NCBI GenBank assembly: GCA_963573305.1
Contig: OY754339.1
Location: 6,495,941-6,559,940 of the forward strand
DNA: 64,000 nt
Direction: 5' to 3'
Origin: Pyrrhosoma nymphula
Lineage: Eukaryota > Arthropoda > Insecta > Odonata > Coenagrionidae
Shown here: positions 22,341 to 33,876 of the stretch, in pieces
How positions within the stretch are numbered: position 1 is the stretch's first letter
Layout of the letters: each line of letters starts with the position of its first letter
Made by a program: the position numbers and the translations under genes
The notes under the pieces: model-generated
Databases searched by the model: none
The model's input: only the letters and a program-made list of their open reading frames with translations
Told to the model about the DNA's origin: nothing

Positions 22341-25300
22341 CTGCGCCAAGAAAAAAGGGAGAAGCTAGTTGAAATCGAAAGTTAATTAAGGTTGGTAGGC
22401 GTGATAGGACCCATTCATGCCCAGATGGTACTTTTATACCCCATTGTTGGAATTCCCCCGTTGTCCCTGTCAGCCTTATTGTTTAGCTCCACAAGAATAT
22501 TGTTTGCAAAAACGCAGGAAGTTACCATTTTCTCTTATTCATGGCTTATTTTTGTAGTAAAATAACGAAAATGGTATAGATAATAGCTGAGTGTGCCCAA
22601 AACATGAAGGAACCAAGAAGTATGGTCATCAGGTTTGAAATTATGCTTCTGTAGATAACTTGTGACGATAATCATTAGTGCGTTTCTACCAGGACTTATG
22701 CACTTTGATACCCACCGACTTTTTCGAAAAAATACCAAGTACATGGAAAAAGGGATTTCGCATCCGTGACATTAAAGTAATTCTCAAAAACATACATGTA
22801 TGAGATACACCAAAGACGATTTTACACACACATATTGTTTTATATACACCATTTATGTATTTTTCCAATTGCGATTGCACAAATGATGTGGCACGCAGTC
22901 ACGTGCACGTGTTTGAAGATACCGACACCAAAGACGATGATATTCGCCATTTAAACAAAACATTTGACTCGATAGAGATTTTTTCATGGCGAATATCACC
23001 GTCTTTGGTGTACATATATATCTTCGCACGCGTGCGCGTGACTCCGTGCACCACATCATTTGTGCAATCGCAATTGGAAAAATACATAAATGGTTTTAAA
23101 AAAATAATGCGAAAAAAGTTATGGGCATGAATAGGCTAAATTGTATACCGTACGTACACAGTCATTTCATGCGATTATTTGATACGCTTGCGGCCATCGC
23201 AAAATGACTTAAATGTCATTTTATTCGTATGCTGGCTTCCTACGGGAAAACGTGTCCACTGCTTTATGTAAGCAACAAGGTAGTTCCTTTCCACGCGATA
23301 TTTTTGTCGCAAATTTAAGTTGCAATTACATTGTATGAAATGCGAGAATGGGGGTAACATGGGGAAACATTGTATTTTTCAATATAATTTAAAAACTTTT
23401 CCGCGAAAACTGTTTAGTAGATGCAAATCATACCAAGTAATTTACTGGCGATAAAATCAAGGCACCAAAATATCTTAGTTTTTCAGTTATTAGCTAATAA
23501 CTAACTACAAGAAATTAAGTCAAAATACGTTTTTTTATAGAAATGGTGCTACTTTCTTCGAAATATTGCGCACCACAGTGTAATTTAACTATCCCTACGA
23601 CAAAGTTTACAACATTTAAACTAATATCTGTTAAAAAGCTACTCTACTACATTGGATTCAGTTTTAATCCTTAAAATTGAAATCAATTTAGTAGCGCAGA
23701 AATTGGTTTCAATTTTCCTTAAAATATCAGTGCAAATAATTACAGTTTGTATGTGTCGAATGATATGCCGTCCTTTGCTTGTGGATGTGCGTGGGTGGAA
23801 ATAAACTTCGATTGAGTGGAGATGATGTGTAAATTAGTGTGAGTGAGTGATATGGTTGCAGTTACATTGGGATACAATAATCTTCTCTAACGAGTACTTG
23901 CTAGATTGAGTGTCGCCGACAGAACTTGTGGTGTGCCATTTGTCAAATATTCCATTTCCACTCAATGATATCATGGGATTAAAGGTGAATGAAGAAAAGA
24001 GAAACATAGGTACTTTAAATTCAAGAATATTGTGCGATTAAAGATGAATGGACTCAAAAAACCAAAGAATTTTGAAATCCAACCAATTTTAATGCTATGA
24101 AAGTGAAAAAATATTTTTTATAAAACAACAATATTAATGTATGTAAAATTCAAAGAATCTTTGCAGTTTGTTTTAATTGCAGTAACGTATGAATTTGGTT
24201 CACGGAACACTAAATTGTGTGCAGTTTTAGATTATCTAGATTTCAATATTTTTAGGCTTTAATTTTTAGTCAGCAGATTACTTCAAGTAAGAAAAATATA
24301 TTATTTCTTATTGATAACAATCTCTGGTGTAGTTTTAATTGTGTCTCCACGATAATTAAACGATGCCACAGATCACGATGAAGTTCAAAATGAACGAGTA
24401 ATCATGAAGAAGAAGGCTTTTTCGAGTGGCACCGATCCTCAAGAGTCTGACCTAGGGTCATGCCTAAGCTATGGCATCGCACTGACAAGCATGTAGCGCG
24501 TTGCCTTACACATTTCGTTTTTTCTCTAAAGGAACACGAGTTTTTATTGGCGATTGGGGAAATTTCTGCTGGTATACGTGCTTTGAATCAGCAATGCGAG
24601 TTTTTTTTGCAGTCTCTTTCGCGTGCATGGATGAGAGTGAGTCTTGAGGTGGAAAAAAGTTCCCATTTGTCATTCGTGTGTGTTCACTTGAGTTGTGAGC
24701 AATCTGTCCGAGTGCGAGTCTTCTTATCGCTCTCGGGGAATGCACGATTCTTTTTTGCTTCTCCTGCCTGAGATGTACCTGTATGGCGCGAGAAAGGCGG
24801 TCCCTGTCGTCGCTGCTTTTGTAGCAATTAATTCTCCACTCTTTGCCTATCCTTTGATGATTCCTTCATTGCCTCTCTCCCCTGAAGAGAAATATTCGAA
24901 GATCTAAAGAGTCGAGCGCCGCAAACACCGTCGTCAACTCTTTAGAATAATGTCAATGGATGCAGGCGATACTTGGTGGAATTTAGTTGCACTGAACATG
25001 TTAAATGAAAAACTTTGTACAATTCCACAATATGATGTATTTTTCCTTCAACTCTTTAGAGCTTAGGAAGCAATAAGACTCTGCATTAGAGGCTGCGACG
25101 GCCCTCATATAGTGACTGCAGATTAAAATGGTGCGCGTTTGCCTTTGCAATGGAAAATGAGATTCAAAGAACATGTCGACCTCAGCGTTTTTCTTCATTT
25201 GAAATTCTGTGAAAATTCTTTATGTCTCGCAATACCAACAAAGATGTGTCTCAACCTTTAATCATGCATAGGCTAGATACGCCCTTAGGCGAGAAAGTTG

Positions 25301-26126
25301 TCTCCGCAACAACGAATGGGCACGTGACGTCAGACCCGGGAAGCCTGCTGATGTAGCCCGAAATTCTTCGATTTAAGTATCACCTTTCAGCCTAAAATTA
25401 TTTTCTTCTCCGGAATCTTTTACGCAACCTTGTATGAGAGTTCAAAAGAAGAAAAAAATTATCCATCTTCGCATGCAAGGCTCATTCATTCGTGATAGTG
25501 AAACGAATCTATCCGCCTATCTTCCCTTTCTATTAGGAATTAATTGCTGTGCAGTAAAGCGGGATTTTATTTTAGCATCACCACAAAAATTCCTATACTC
25601 TGAGGGTGATTTTATTTGGATATTCCATGAGGTCAAGGGTCTCCACCATGCAAAAGCCTCCAATATTACCGTGTCAAACGTCACAGAATTCGGATCGCTC
25701 TGCCCTACTAGCAATGCATAGGTGAGCCAACAAAAAGGTGAGCCTTTTCCGATCTCTTGTTTTTACTAGTGCATCCTTATCTTATTATCATCCTTACTTA
25801 TCCGAGTATCGGCAATTATGATATTACCGAAAATAATTAGTGCAAAAACATGATTATGTTATCATATTCAATCTATCAATTCGGTGATTCTTCATGCCAA
25901 ACCTCCCTTAATCCAATGTCTTCTGCTGTACATTCAGGAATATGAAACATGATGCTTTTTCGTCAATACATCCAACCGTTTTTTGAACATTTTCGACTTT
26001 TATTCTGTGTTAGATATCATCGGTTTTGATTTTCTCATCATCGGGAGCGTGAGTAGAGTAACTTAACTTAATTTTACTGAACGTAACTTTAGCATGCACA
26101 TTTTAAACATTATAGAATTCATTTAC
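22341..26126 (-). other. Intron of CBM14 gene
   Basis: 3.8-kb intron splitting CBM14 domain 2. Its one clear insertion is the palindrome at 22849-23094. Short open frames inside it (for example 24460-24771, 25434-25721) lack domain or splice support. Confidence 0.85.
22849..23094. mobile_element. Foldback of two inverted SINE-like bodies
   Basis: The two ends are inverted copies of ACCATTTATGTATTTTTCCA followed by ATTGCGATTGCACAAATGATG. Similarity continues about 100 bases inward through a purine/pyrimidine alternating CACGTGCACGTG segment and a CTTTGGTGTA segment. Each arm matches the body of the SINE-like copies at 26640-26830 and 26985-27175. Confidence 0.72.
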
Positions 26127-26272
26127 ATCGTTGTAGAAGAGTCCACTTGGACAGCCGAACATGATTGGGACTCCATTATCACAGATGAAAAATTCGCTGC
26201 AGTTTGTCTGGCTTCTGTAAGATCCGTAAGCAGAAGCGCACCCTCCATGTTCTTCAATCGGCGGGGAAAAAT
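26127..26272 (-). CDS. Exon of CBM14 chitin-binding protein: first part of CBM14 domain 2
   Basis: Next exon of the same gene, after a 1.34-kb intron. The acceptor is TTTCTGCATTTCAG|AT and the donor is AACGAT|GTAAAT. Its first two bases complete the codon split by the preceding exon (GAT, Asp), and it ends in phase 0. It encodes a short acidic spacer and four of the six cysteines of CBM14 domain 2, including CSEFFIC and CPSGLFYND. The remaining two cysteines are in the following exon, so the domain is interrupted by an intron, unlike domain 1. Phase agreement at both ends and the conserved cysteine spacing make the exon boundaries secure. Confidence 0.93.
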
Positions 26273-26628
26273 CTGAAATGCAGAAAGTGTTCATTATGAG
26301 CTATATATTTTTATTTATTCTAAATGAAATGCTCAAGATTCTGTCCTTATTCGAAACGACCCTTTTGGTATTAATATTAATTAAAATTAGCCACTCGACA
26401 ATAGAAATATTTGGGTTTGCATTCCAAATGCCTGTGTTGCTCGGTAAATTTTTCGAAAACGTTAAATAAAATCAATTTTAAAACTGCTAATTTTACATAA
26501 CAGTGTCTACTTAAGATTTAAACGTGGTTATGGAAAAGTTGCTATGGAACTCATTCCTTTTTCAAGAAATTATAAATAGAGCTAAGCCAAAATGTTGGTT
26601 AATCTATCATCAATTTTTACGGTAAGGT

Positions 26629-26672
26629 ACTAGTAAGCAGTACTCTGAGGACTAAGAGTACTACTTACTAGT
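26629..26672. repeat. 18-bp stem hairpin
   Basis: ACTAGTAAGCAGTACTCT pairs with AGAGTACTACTTACTAGT (one mismatch) across an 8-base loop. It abuts the head of the SINE-like sequence that follows. Confidence 0.7.
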
Positions 26673-26830
26673 GCTGTGCACTCCACCGGCATTTGGGAGA
26701 TCCGGGTTCGAATTCCATCTAAGTCCAATGATTTTTTCACGGCGAATTTCAACATTTTTGGTATAAATATTTGCACCCATGTGCATGACTGCATGCCACA
26801 TAATTTTTGCAACAGTAATAATTAGGAAAT
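26673..26830 (+). mobile_element. tRNA-derived SINE-like copy A
   Basis: A Pol III B-box-like GGGTTCGAATTCC at 26704-26716 is followed by a body (TTTTTCACGGCGAATTTC, TTTGGTATAAATATTTGCAC) shared with copy B and with the arms of the foldback at 22849. The A-box region is degraded. Confidence 0.6.
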
Positions 26831-26984
26831 TTGTCAGAAGTTAGTCGTCTTTGCGACAACATTGGGTTTATCCTCCGCGACTGTGGCTTAGTGAGCACGA
26901 GCACGTCTCCTACGTGCTACAATGTGGACTTGAGATGAGAACATCTAGTTCGCATATACAACCGATGAAATTCACCTTAGATTA

Positions 26985-27175
26985 TGATGGCTTAGTGTTG
27001 TGACTGGCTGACACCCCTGACCGGCAATTGGGGGATCCGTGTTCGAATCATGTTCAAATGTCTTTCTTGGTGAATTTCCACCTCTTTGGTGTATATCTTT
27101 GCACCCGTGCGAGAGACAGCGTGACACATCTTTTATGCAACCGCAATGATTGGAAATTTGCTGATGATTAGGATA
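26985..27175 (+). mobile_element. tRNA-derived SINE-like copy B
   Basis: An A-box-like GATGGCTTAGTGTTGTGACT and a B-box-like TGTTCGAATCA (27050-27060) lie at tRNA-like spacing. The body continues CTTTGGTGTATATCTTTGCA and CAACCGCAATGATTGGAAAT. It is the best-preserved copy of this family in the window. Confidence 0.65.
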
Positions 27176-27611
27176 AACGATTGTGGATAAAAGTCTGAAT
27201 GGGTATATTAGAGCGGCTCAGTGCCACAGCTGGCCAAGCGCTGTTTATCAAGTTTTCAGAAAATGAAGGATAAAGTCAACAATAAATTAAACAATACAGC
27301 AGCTAGATTGTTGTAGTACTTTTCAGACACAATAAGGCTGTTTATTATTTTGGAATAGAATATAATAGAATTGAATACGACATTTTCTGATTATTGCACT
27401 GATGAGCTGCGATGACGCTTAGCCAGCCATACATAGTACTGAGCCATACATTTAAACTATCAAGGTGTCTGAATAGTAAAAGGCGTCTTTTGAAAGTCGT
27501 TTTGTTCGGCAAGATTCGGTACTATGACATTTAGAAATTTGAAAGCCCTGCTTTAACTTTTAATGTTTTCACTTCTCCTTTTAAATAACGGTCGCACCCT
27601 TCTGGACATAC

Positions 27612-28742
27612 CTTCCGTAGTCCTTTCTCCGCAGTCTACGTTTTCGGGGAAGTCACAGTAGCTGTGCTCTTCCGAGAAGACAAGTCCTCTGGGACACGAA
27701 GACTCCACCACCACGTCGTCCCAGCAGTTGTAGAACTTGGAGCAAGACGATTCGTGGGCGAACTGTCCCCTCGCTTCCTTGCAATGCACCAACTTGTTCT
27801 CCTGCTCGTCCCCGCCGCCTCCCGTAGCTGGAGGCGAGGGCCCTCCTGCCACCTCGGAGCCGCCTCCAGTCGCTGGAGCCTCGGGCGTCTCGCCCCCTTC
27901 GGCTGGAGGTGCCACACCCTCCTCGGACCCTGGGGCTGTCTCTTCGGGTGTGGCTGGAACCTCTTCTGGCGTCGCCGGAACCTCCACTTCGGGTGCGGCC
28001 GGCACCTCTTCGGGAGTCGCTGGAACCTCCTCTTCAGGTGTGGCCGGAACTTCTTCGGGCGTCGCCGGCACTTCCTCCTGCGGCGCCACTCCTTCCTCGG
28101 CCGGGGTCTCAGGTGGGCTCGCACCCGTCTCTTCGGCGGGAGCCGTTCCAGGGGCTTCCTCTGGTGCAGGGACCTCCTCACCTGCTGGGGTCTCTTCCAC
28201 CGGGTCCTCTCCCTCCGATGCTTCTTCAACCGGGGTCTCGGGGGCCTGAGGGGCGGTGGGAGGCGCCGGTGGTGCGGGAGGTTGAGGGAATGTGGGAGGG
28301 TAGGGATATCCACCCGCCGGCACCTGTATCCAGATTGTCCCGGGTCCAGCCGGGTAGACCTGTCCCGGAGGATAGCCTGGTCCCGCGGGGGCCGGGGCAG
28401 CAGGCTGCTGCGGGGCCCCTGGATACCCCGGTTGGACTTGTCCACCGACGACCGCTATCTGCCACTGATTTATCTGTCGCTGAAGAGCCTCGCTCTCCGC
28501 TTTGGTCAGCGTCCTGATTCCGGGGAAGGTCTGAGGGGATGCGCCCCCGGCCGGAACCCTCTGGAACTTCACGGGCTTGGGCTGGGTTGTTTTGAAGGGT
28601 AAAGGAGCAGTTCGGACGGGCGTGGGGTACTTGACGTGGGCTGTTGGTTTTGCATGGACCACCCTCACGGCTTGTACTCTCTTGGCAGGTGCTTTGACTG
28701 GAGGGGCAATCCTGGCGCCTGCATGGCCACGAGTTTGGGTCG
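27612..28742 (-). CDS. Exon of CBM14 chitin-binding protein: Pro/Glu-rich region plus CBM14 domain 1
   Basis: Large internal exon of a secreted-type chitin-binding matrix protein. On the minus strand it follows an acceptor (TATAGCAG|CG) and ends at GGAAG|GTATGT; it enters with two bases of a split codon and leaves with one. The first ~55 residues are basic and Pro/Val-rich (THVKYPTP-type). A Gly/Pro/Tyr stretch follows, then about 150 residues of acidic Pro/Glu/Ala/Thr repeat with EVPATPE units, then a Gly-rich hinge. The exon closes with a complete CBM14 domain whose six cysteines are spaced 12-5-9-12-7, with the aromatic signature CSKFYNC and the ending CDFPENVDC. The GC content is far above the surrounding introns. 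CBM14 domains bind chitin in peritrophic matrix or cuticle; which of these applies here is unknown. The upstream exon was not found. An obstructor/CPAP-like or mucin-like peritrophin are both possible; the CBM14 call itself is firm. Confidence 0.93.
27950..28200 (-). repeat. In-frame EVPATPE-type coding repeat
   Basis: Within the large exon, six consecutive units of 7-8 residues (EVPATPE, EVPATPEE, EVPAAPEV and variants) are encoded by imperfect 21-24-base tandem repeats. They are flanked by looser PEE/PAE-rich sequence. The third-base differences between units show an old, coding-constrained array. It is likely to vary in length between individuals. Confidence 0.85.
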
Positions 28743-29960
28743 CTGCTATATATGAAAAATAAGAACATTCGAGCAATTAGAATACAGGAAATGACAAAAC
28801 ATATGGTGAAGAAATATGAATAAATCAAATCCCGGAATATTTTGTATGGAGACCCCCAAAATTAATGGCATCATATGCATTTTTTGACGGTTGTGTCGTG
28901 CATGCTGCAGGGTCGTGGTTTATGAAACGTGGTTTATGGACGTGCTTATGCCGTTCACTGAGCTTATTGCATGTAACATTGTGAGGTGTATTGCGAGAAA
29001 TACGATTAGCAAATGCGTAGTACGCATTTTTTATCCATTAATGAAAAGACCCATTTGTAACGTTAATTTTCATCCTCTGTCGTGATCACAAAGGAAACTA
29101 TTTTCATTTGAATTGTAAATTATTCATGTGCATATACATATTTATAATCATGAGAATGAGAGAATATATCGTCAAAACAGGATGCATATTTTTCAGGCAT
29201 ATCTAATAAAATCTTTCCAGGAGAACGGATATGATTTGGGGGCATTGTTAGACATGGTACTTTTGGGATGTTACAAGTAGTGAAAGTGGAACCAAACTCT
29301 CAAAACTGTATTAATGATCATTTTGCAAGTAATGAAAGGAATAAATTTATTATTTTTTGGAGAAGATGAAATAACTTAAATTGTGATTCTCTCGTGAGCC
29401 CAATTCAAGCGGTGATTTGAGAACAACAGATTCTATTTCTGTGGTTAATCCTCCTTAATCGCACTATTTAAAAAAACAAATAACCCAGGGTCTTGATCCA
29501 TAAGTTCGCGAAGCTGTGGAATTCACGTGCTTGTCCATCTAACAATAAGTTACAAACGCGACAGCTTCAATATTGCAAATGCAATTGGTAGTGGAGCAAA
29601 ATAATATTCTCCTCAGAATACGGAGTGGAATGGGATCAGAACGTTCTGGATGTGGTTTATCCTTCTTAAAAATACTGGTTGCCACTAATCACTGATCTTT
29701 TGTCCTTGGTTTCTAACGAAGTAATTGTTGTTCTCCATAATTTCCAAGGCATCCCTTATGATTCTGGTCTTAAGAGTAATTATCCGTTCACCCACTCTCA
29801 TCCCCTTTCCTCTCACCTACTTGAGAATATAAATTCGGATGCACAAAAAGGCAGCATTCATTGTCCCTAAGGAGTTCTCTGGCAAAGGAGAAGATGCGTT
29901 GGTATTTTAAGGTCCAGATGCGGGTAATGCCGAGAGAAGGAACTGTCCGTTAAGTTGTAC
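28743..29960. other. Upstream intron or flank of the CBM14 gene
   Basis: The sequence contains the acceptor that begins the large exon. No minus-strand first exon with a start codon, signal peptide and phase-1 donor was found. A short frame MNAAFLCIRIYILK near 29870 runs into a stop at a GTGAGA site and does not fit. Confidence 0.35.
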
Positions 29961-29964
29961 CTAG

Positions 29965-29991
29965 TATTTAAGGCAAACAAAATCCTCTTCA
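29965..29991 (+). promoter_or_regulatory. Candidate TATA promoter
   Basis: TATTTAAG at 29965-29972 lies 26 bases upstream of an initiator-like TTCAATA (start about 29991). A start codon follows at 30065. Confidence 0.35.
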
Positions 29992-30064
29992 ATAATCTGT
30001 AGCTCTGAGACAGCACACGAGTTTCGAGTCATTCCGGAATCAGAGCTCCCGGAGCGGGACTATT

Positions 30065-30142
30065 ATGCGTGCGTTCACGCTGTTAACCATCCTTATCTTT
30101 CGCTTTCTCCGTCTTGGTGGCAGCGTATCTCGAAGTGCGTCA
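30065..30142 (+). CDS. Candidate first coding exon with signal-like N-terminus
   Basis: The start codon at 30065 opens MRAFTLLTILIFRFLRLG, then 8 more residues up to a strong donor GCGTCA|GTAAGT in phase 0. The hydrophobic run AFTLLTILIF resembles a short signal peptide but is followed by arginines. With the TATA-type promoter and a 75-base leader this has the shape of the first exon of a secreted insect protein. No matching second exon was found on the plus strand, and it reads away from the CBM14 gene. Beyond the donor the frame runs on into low-complexity Pro/Ser sequence, which I regard as intron. Confidence 0.33.
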
Positions 30143-32239
30143 GTAAGTGTGGCGTGGATTCCGTTACTCTTCTTCCTCCTGCCTTCCCTCCACAAGCATA
30201 CGTGCTGTGGACACACCCCCTCTCCATCCAACACCTCCCCACCCCTTCACCCCATCCCATTTCCCCGTAAATTCTCATCGCTCCCCCCCCCCCCCCCGCC
30301 GCGCCGCTTCCCACACTGCCCTTGGTCAACAATCCGAAGGCCTTCCTCCTGTCGCCGTCACCTTGGAGATTCTTCTCTCCGTTCCTGCGGCGTCTGTCCC
30401 GTGCCACCGAGCTCGGTTATCGGTTTCGACGCCCGTGTAAGGGTAGACGCTGCACATCGCCTCGCGAAGCGCAGGAATTGGAGAAAAAAAATAACAAGAT
30501 GCTATTTCCTACGCTTCCTTTCCTCCGCGATTTTAGAGCTTGAATGGAAATACATGCCGCCCGCACTAAGAGCTCATGGTACACAAAGTTCTAAGTACGG
30601 CCGGACTCACAAGGGGACTTATGTTATGTAACTTTCATATCGGTCGTTTCGAGGATAAAAATCGAGGTGTAGGTATGTAGCAGTGGAGCGGAAGTTCTAA
30701 ACCGTAATTTATTTCAATAAATAGCACCTATTGTTGGAAAACAAATCTTTTTAATTAAATCGGAATAAAAAGTGTATCCGTCCATCATTCGAGGCTTTAT
30801 TTCTAGTTCGCATCGCAAAAGATAAAACTACCCCCGTCGTAGGAAGGCCATCAAAAAGAAAGACAGCTGGCTCCCAAGAGTAAGTAGTAAGCAGAGTCAC
30901 CCTCTTAGTGAACCCACATTGTGAAATTAGGTGAAGTATTTCAGCAAACTTGATTGGCTACAGTATTCGTGAAATGCTATCCGGGTTCGCATAACCGTTT
31001 AGGCGGATTTTTTTTTCAATGTGATATTTATTTTGATGTTGCTGAATTTTTTGTTTAGATTGAGTATGATGATAAATAAATTCTTGCTGAGGGTTCATGC
31101 TGTTGAAATGTTTATCATTACATCCTGTCTTATATTAGTTAGGGTAAAATAATGCCATCTTTATTTCCCAGCGAATACGCAACAATCAATGCATCTCAAT
31201 GAACGTATCTAGGGAGAAAGTTTTATTTTCGTTTTACGGCTATCGTACATCACTGCGTAAATCATTCGTCGATTGTTTTACTTCAATATGTTTAGAATCG
31301 CGTATATTTACAATCTAAGCGCTTTCTTACCTCTGTAAATGTGCAGATGCATTCATGGCTGGAAAACATAGTGTTTTAAAATTATCTTAACCAGTTAAGC
31401 CTGCTGTGGTTTATATACTTTTATTTCTCGTATCCCAAAATATGTGCTGAAGATATCGTCATCTTTTTCGTCGAATTCATTTTCAAAATTTGAGAGGGAA
31501 CAGCAGTTTTGATTCTTTACGAGTCAAGCGCAAGTCGAGCTAGTAGGAAGTGAAGAGATCTCGAGCGTTGAAATCACCACGATGGAGATTCAGGTTTCTA
31601 GCTACTTTTAAATGCCCGTGAAACCTCATAAAAATGGCATCTTGGACTCAGGAATCGACCGCAAGGTATCATTTTTCCTATTCATGGCGTTCATCAGCAG
31701 TAATTTCATTAAGAATGTCCACATAAGAGTTGAGGTTTAACGGTACGCCTAGCAGCTACCGCGAGTGTGAGTGTTGATGGATCGTGAGATGCATGAGTCG
31801 ATTACTCTCTGCGGAGAAAGGAACCGTTTGAGAGAGAGAGAGCATCACTAAGTTCAGAAAATCAGCAATGAGTTGTCTCTCAATACGCAATTTTAACATT
31901 CTCATTTAAATGCATTAATGTTGATTTTATAATGTAAGCTGCAAAATAAATGGATATTAAGTTATAGTTTCATTTAACCAAAGTAACAATATTAACAGAT
32001 AATGTAAATCAGGATATAATGGACATCAAAATATGAAATTTATGACTTTATTTCTTCCAAAAATATCCGTAAAAAATCCGTATCCGAGACTAAAATATCC
32101 GTAAAACCTTGTAAAAGTGATTATTTGGTCTGAAATAATTTCCAATGATTAATAAATCGCAGTTAGCGTTTATAGTAGAATATAATAATACTATTTTTTA
32201 GAGTAGTTATTTCAGTGCTAATAAAGTGTTTCCCTATAG
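30143..32239. other. No supported gene; C-rich tract near 30285
   Basis: Positions 30200-30310 are pyrimidine-rich with a C-run of about 15 bases, generating spurious Pro-rich frames. The rest is AT-rich and featureless. Confidence 0.35.
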
Positions 32240-32480
32240 AAATGGAGATATCAAGAAAACTACTCCAAGAAAACAAAGTTCAGTTTGATAATGTCTGGTT
32301 AACGTAAACCGTAAGATGACGTATCCTTTTCGTTAATTGCATGTTAACTGAGGGCTCAGGTTTTATATATTACATGAAACTGTCAGTTGGATGACGTGAG
32401 TCTTATTTATTGGAGAACGTATTAACTTTTCATACCGAGAAAATATTAGATCAGTGATTATAAAACCGGACTTAACGTAC
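32240..32480 (+). repeat. Dispersed repeat family R1, copy 1
   Basis: GGTTAACGTAAACCGTAAGA and GGAGAACGTATTAAC...GATTATAAAACCGGAC recur in related form at 39541-39720 and, for the first part, at 42790-42860. The type of element is unknown. Confidence 0.45.
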
Positions 32481-33433
32481 TGCAAACGAACTATTTTATT
32501 GATGAATCGAGTAAAAATGTTTGTTGAATTGACCGTTCCTTCTATTTATCCTGCACAAAATTTGAAGATAAATATAAAAAATGTCAGTTAGATTAATATT
32601 GTGATAAAAAATAATCCATAGAAGTTATTGAATCATTCCGTGGCTCGTGATAGGCCAATGGGTAATATACAAAGGGGTGTACACGTAAATAAAAGTGCCA
32701 CTACATTTTTCTCGTGAAGATGGATATTGCTGTGATGAATCCATACGATATGTGATTCTGATTCTTGTAGCAATGACCTTTTATTCCGTTATCCTCCCCC
32801 CACTCTGATTCGCGCAAAAAATTGGGGAATCATTATGAATGGAGAGAATTCAAAGAAGTGCCTGGCTCATCACATTAATCATCTTATGATTCACCACCTA
32901 AGTGTAATTATTCGAATTTTCCTCGGCAAGAGAGGAGGTAACAAGTCGAAGGAACAAGGCACACTTGAGCGAAACAAGGATAGGCTCTCGGATGAGGGAA
33001 GTGTGTTAGGGACGAAGACAAATTATCAGCATAGGAGCTTGTAGCGAGCGGAGGGATGGACCAACACGGGCCGCGGCGGGAGGAGAGGGCGATATGTGGG
33101 CTCGAAGCGTGTTTTGGGAGTGGAACTGATGAGGCGGGAGCGGTAACCTGCGTGCCGAAGCTTTCGGCGGAAAAGCACAAACGCATTAAAAGAAGTGAAG
33201 TACCCAAATAGCCCGAGGAGGATTACTCATTCTTGGGCCAACGAACCGCTGAAAAAAAAAACATGAGGATGAGCTGTCCTCGAACGCTTCTGAATCTGAA
33301 AGAAAGCTAGTAGTTCAGTTAAGCAATTAAATTTCGATTAATTATGAAATCAACTAGCATTAGGGAAGGTTTTTTTATAAATTGTTAGCCGAAATTTTGC
33401 TGGAACAGGTGTCAGTAACAGTAAGAACAGGCT
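32481..33433. other. No supported gene; GC-rich CpG patch
   Basis: Positions 33040-33200 are GC-rich with several CpGs (GGGCCGCGGCGGGAGG), unusual for the region. Open frames across it on both strands carry no recognisable domain. Confidence 0.3.
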
Positions 33434-33515
33434 CTGAAATTCCACTCGCATTTTATGAATCCTATCTTGGAAAAAACGGGATCCGAGTTACCTTAAATCC
33501 AACGATTTTGGGTGA
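33434..33515 (+). repeat. Direct repeat R2, left copy
   Basis: GCTCTGAAATTCCACTCG is followed by about 65 bases that recur at 34471-34555 with roughly 90% similarity. The two copies lie about 1 kb apart in the same orientation. Confidence 0.75.
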
Positions 33516-33604
33516 TTACTTGGCATTCGTTTCAGTGATATAGTGAAGCCATTGTTCCGCAAACCCCGCATTTTTCGTAAGTAAATAACGGCATGCCTCT
33601 ATAG

Positions 33605-33876
33605 CAGTAGTTCTAATCCTTTTTGACACCAAGGCACACTTGTGGTGTTTGGATATGCAGACTAGTGATGAAAGAAAAGTTAATAGACTTATAAAAAATA
33701 AAGTATACTAAAAACCGATAAACAAAACTTATCACTTTTAAACAAAATTAATAAAGTTTAAAATTATCTGTTAGTTTAATAATTTAATTTTATATTAATA
33801 TTGATCTTTTATGATTTTTTATGAGCGTTGCGGCACACTTGGCAGAGGCTTGCGGCACACCGGTTGAGAATCACTA
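33605..33876. mobile_element. hAT-type MITE with perfect 8-bp target duplication
   Basis: The ends CAGTAGTTCTAATCC and GGTTGAGAATCACTA are inverted repeats, and GGCACAC motifs lie just inside both. The octamer CTCTATAG flanks both ends exactly (33597-33604 and 33877-33884). It is 272 bp, AT-rich inside and non-coding. Confidence 0.88.

Larger units (their letters stand above)
26273..27611 (-). other. Intron of CBM14 gene
   Basis: 1.34-kb intron between the exons carrying CBM14 domains 1 and 2. It holds two tRNA-like SINE copies and an 18-bp hairpin. Confidence 0.85.

Noticed and set aside
22069..22372. Plus-strand Gly/Ala-rich frames over the linker exon
   Set aside because: Antisense shadows of the Pro/Glu/Ala codons of the true minus-strand exon.
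24448..24460. TGACCTAGGGTCA, a nuclear-receptor-like everted repeat
   Set aside because: A 13-base word is expected by chance at some frequency in 64 kb and there is no promoter context.
26673..27175. tRNA genes suggested by GGTTCGAATTCC boxes
   Set aside because: No acceptor stem or anticodon arm can be folded; the sequences share a body with other repeats and are SINEs.
27636..28602. Long open frames on the opposite strand and other frame of the large CBM14 exon (up to 312 codons)
   Set aside because: They mirror a GC-rich repetitive coding exon; their Arg/Leu/Ser-rich translations lack domains and have no splice support.
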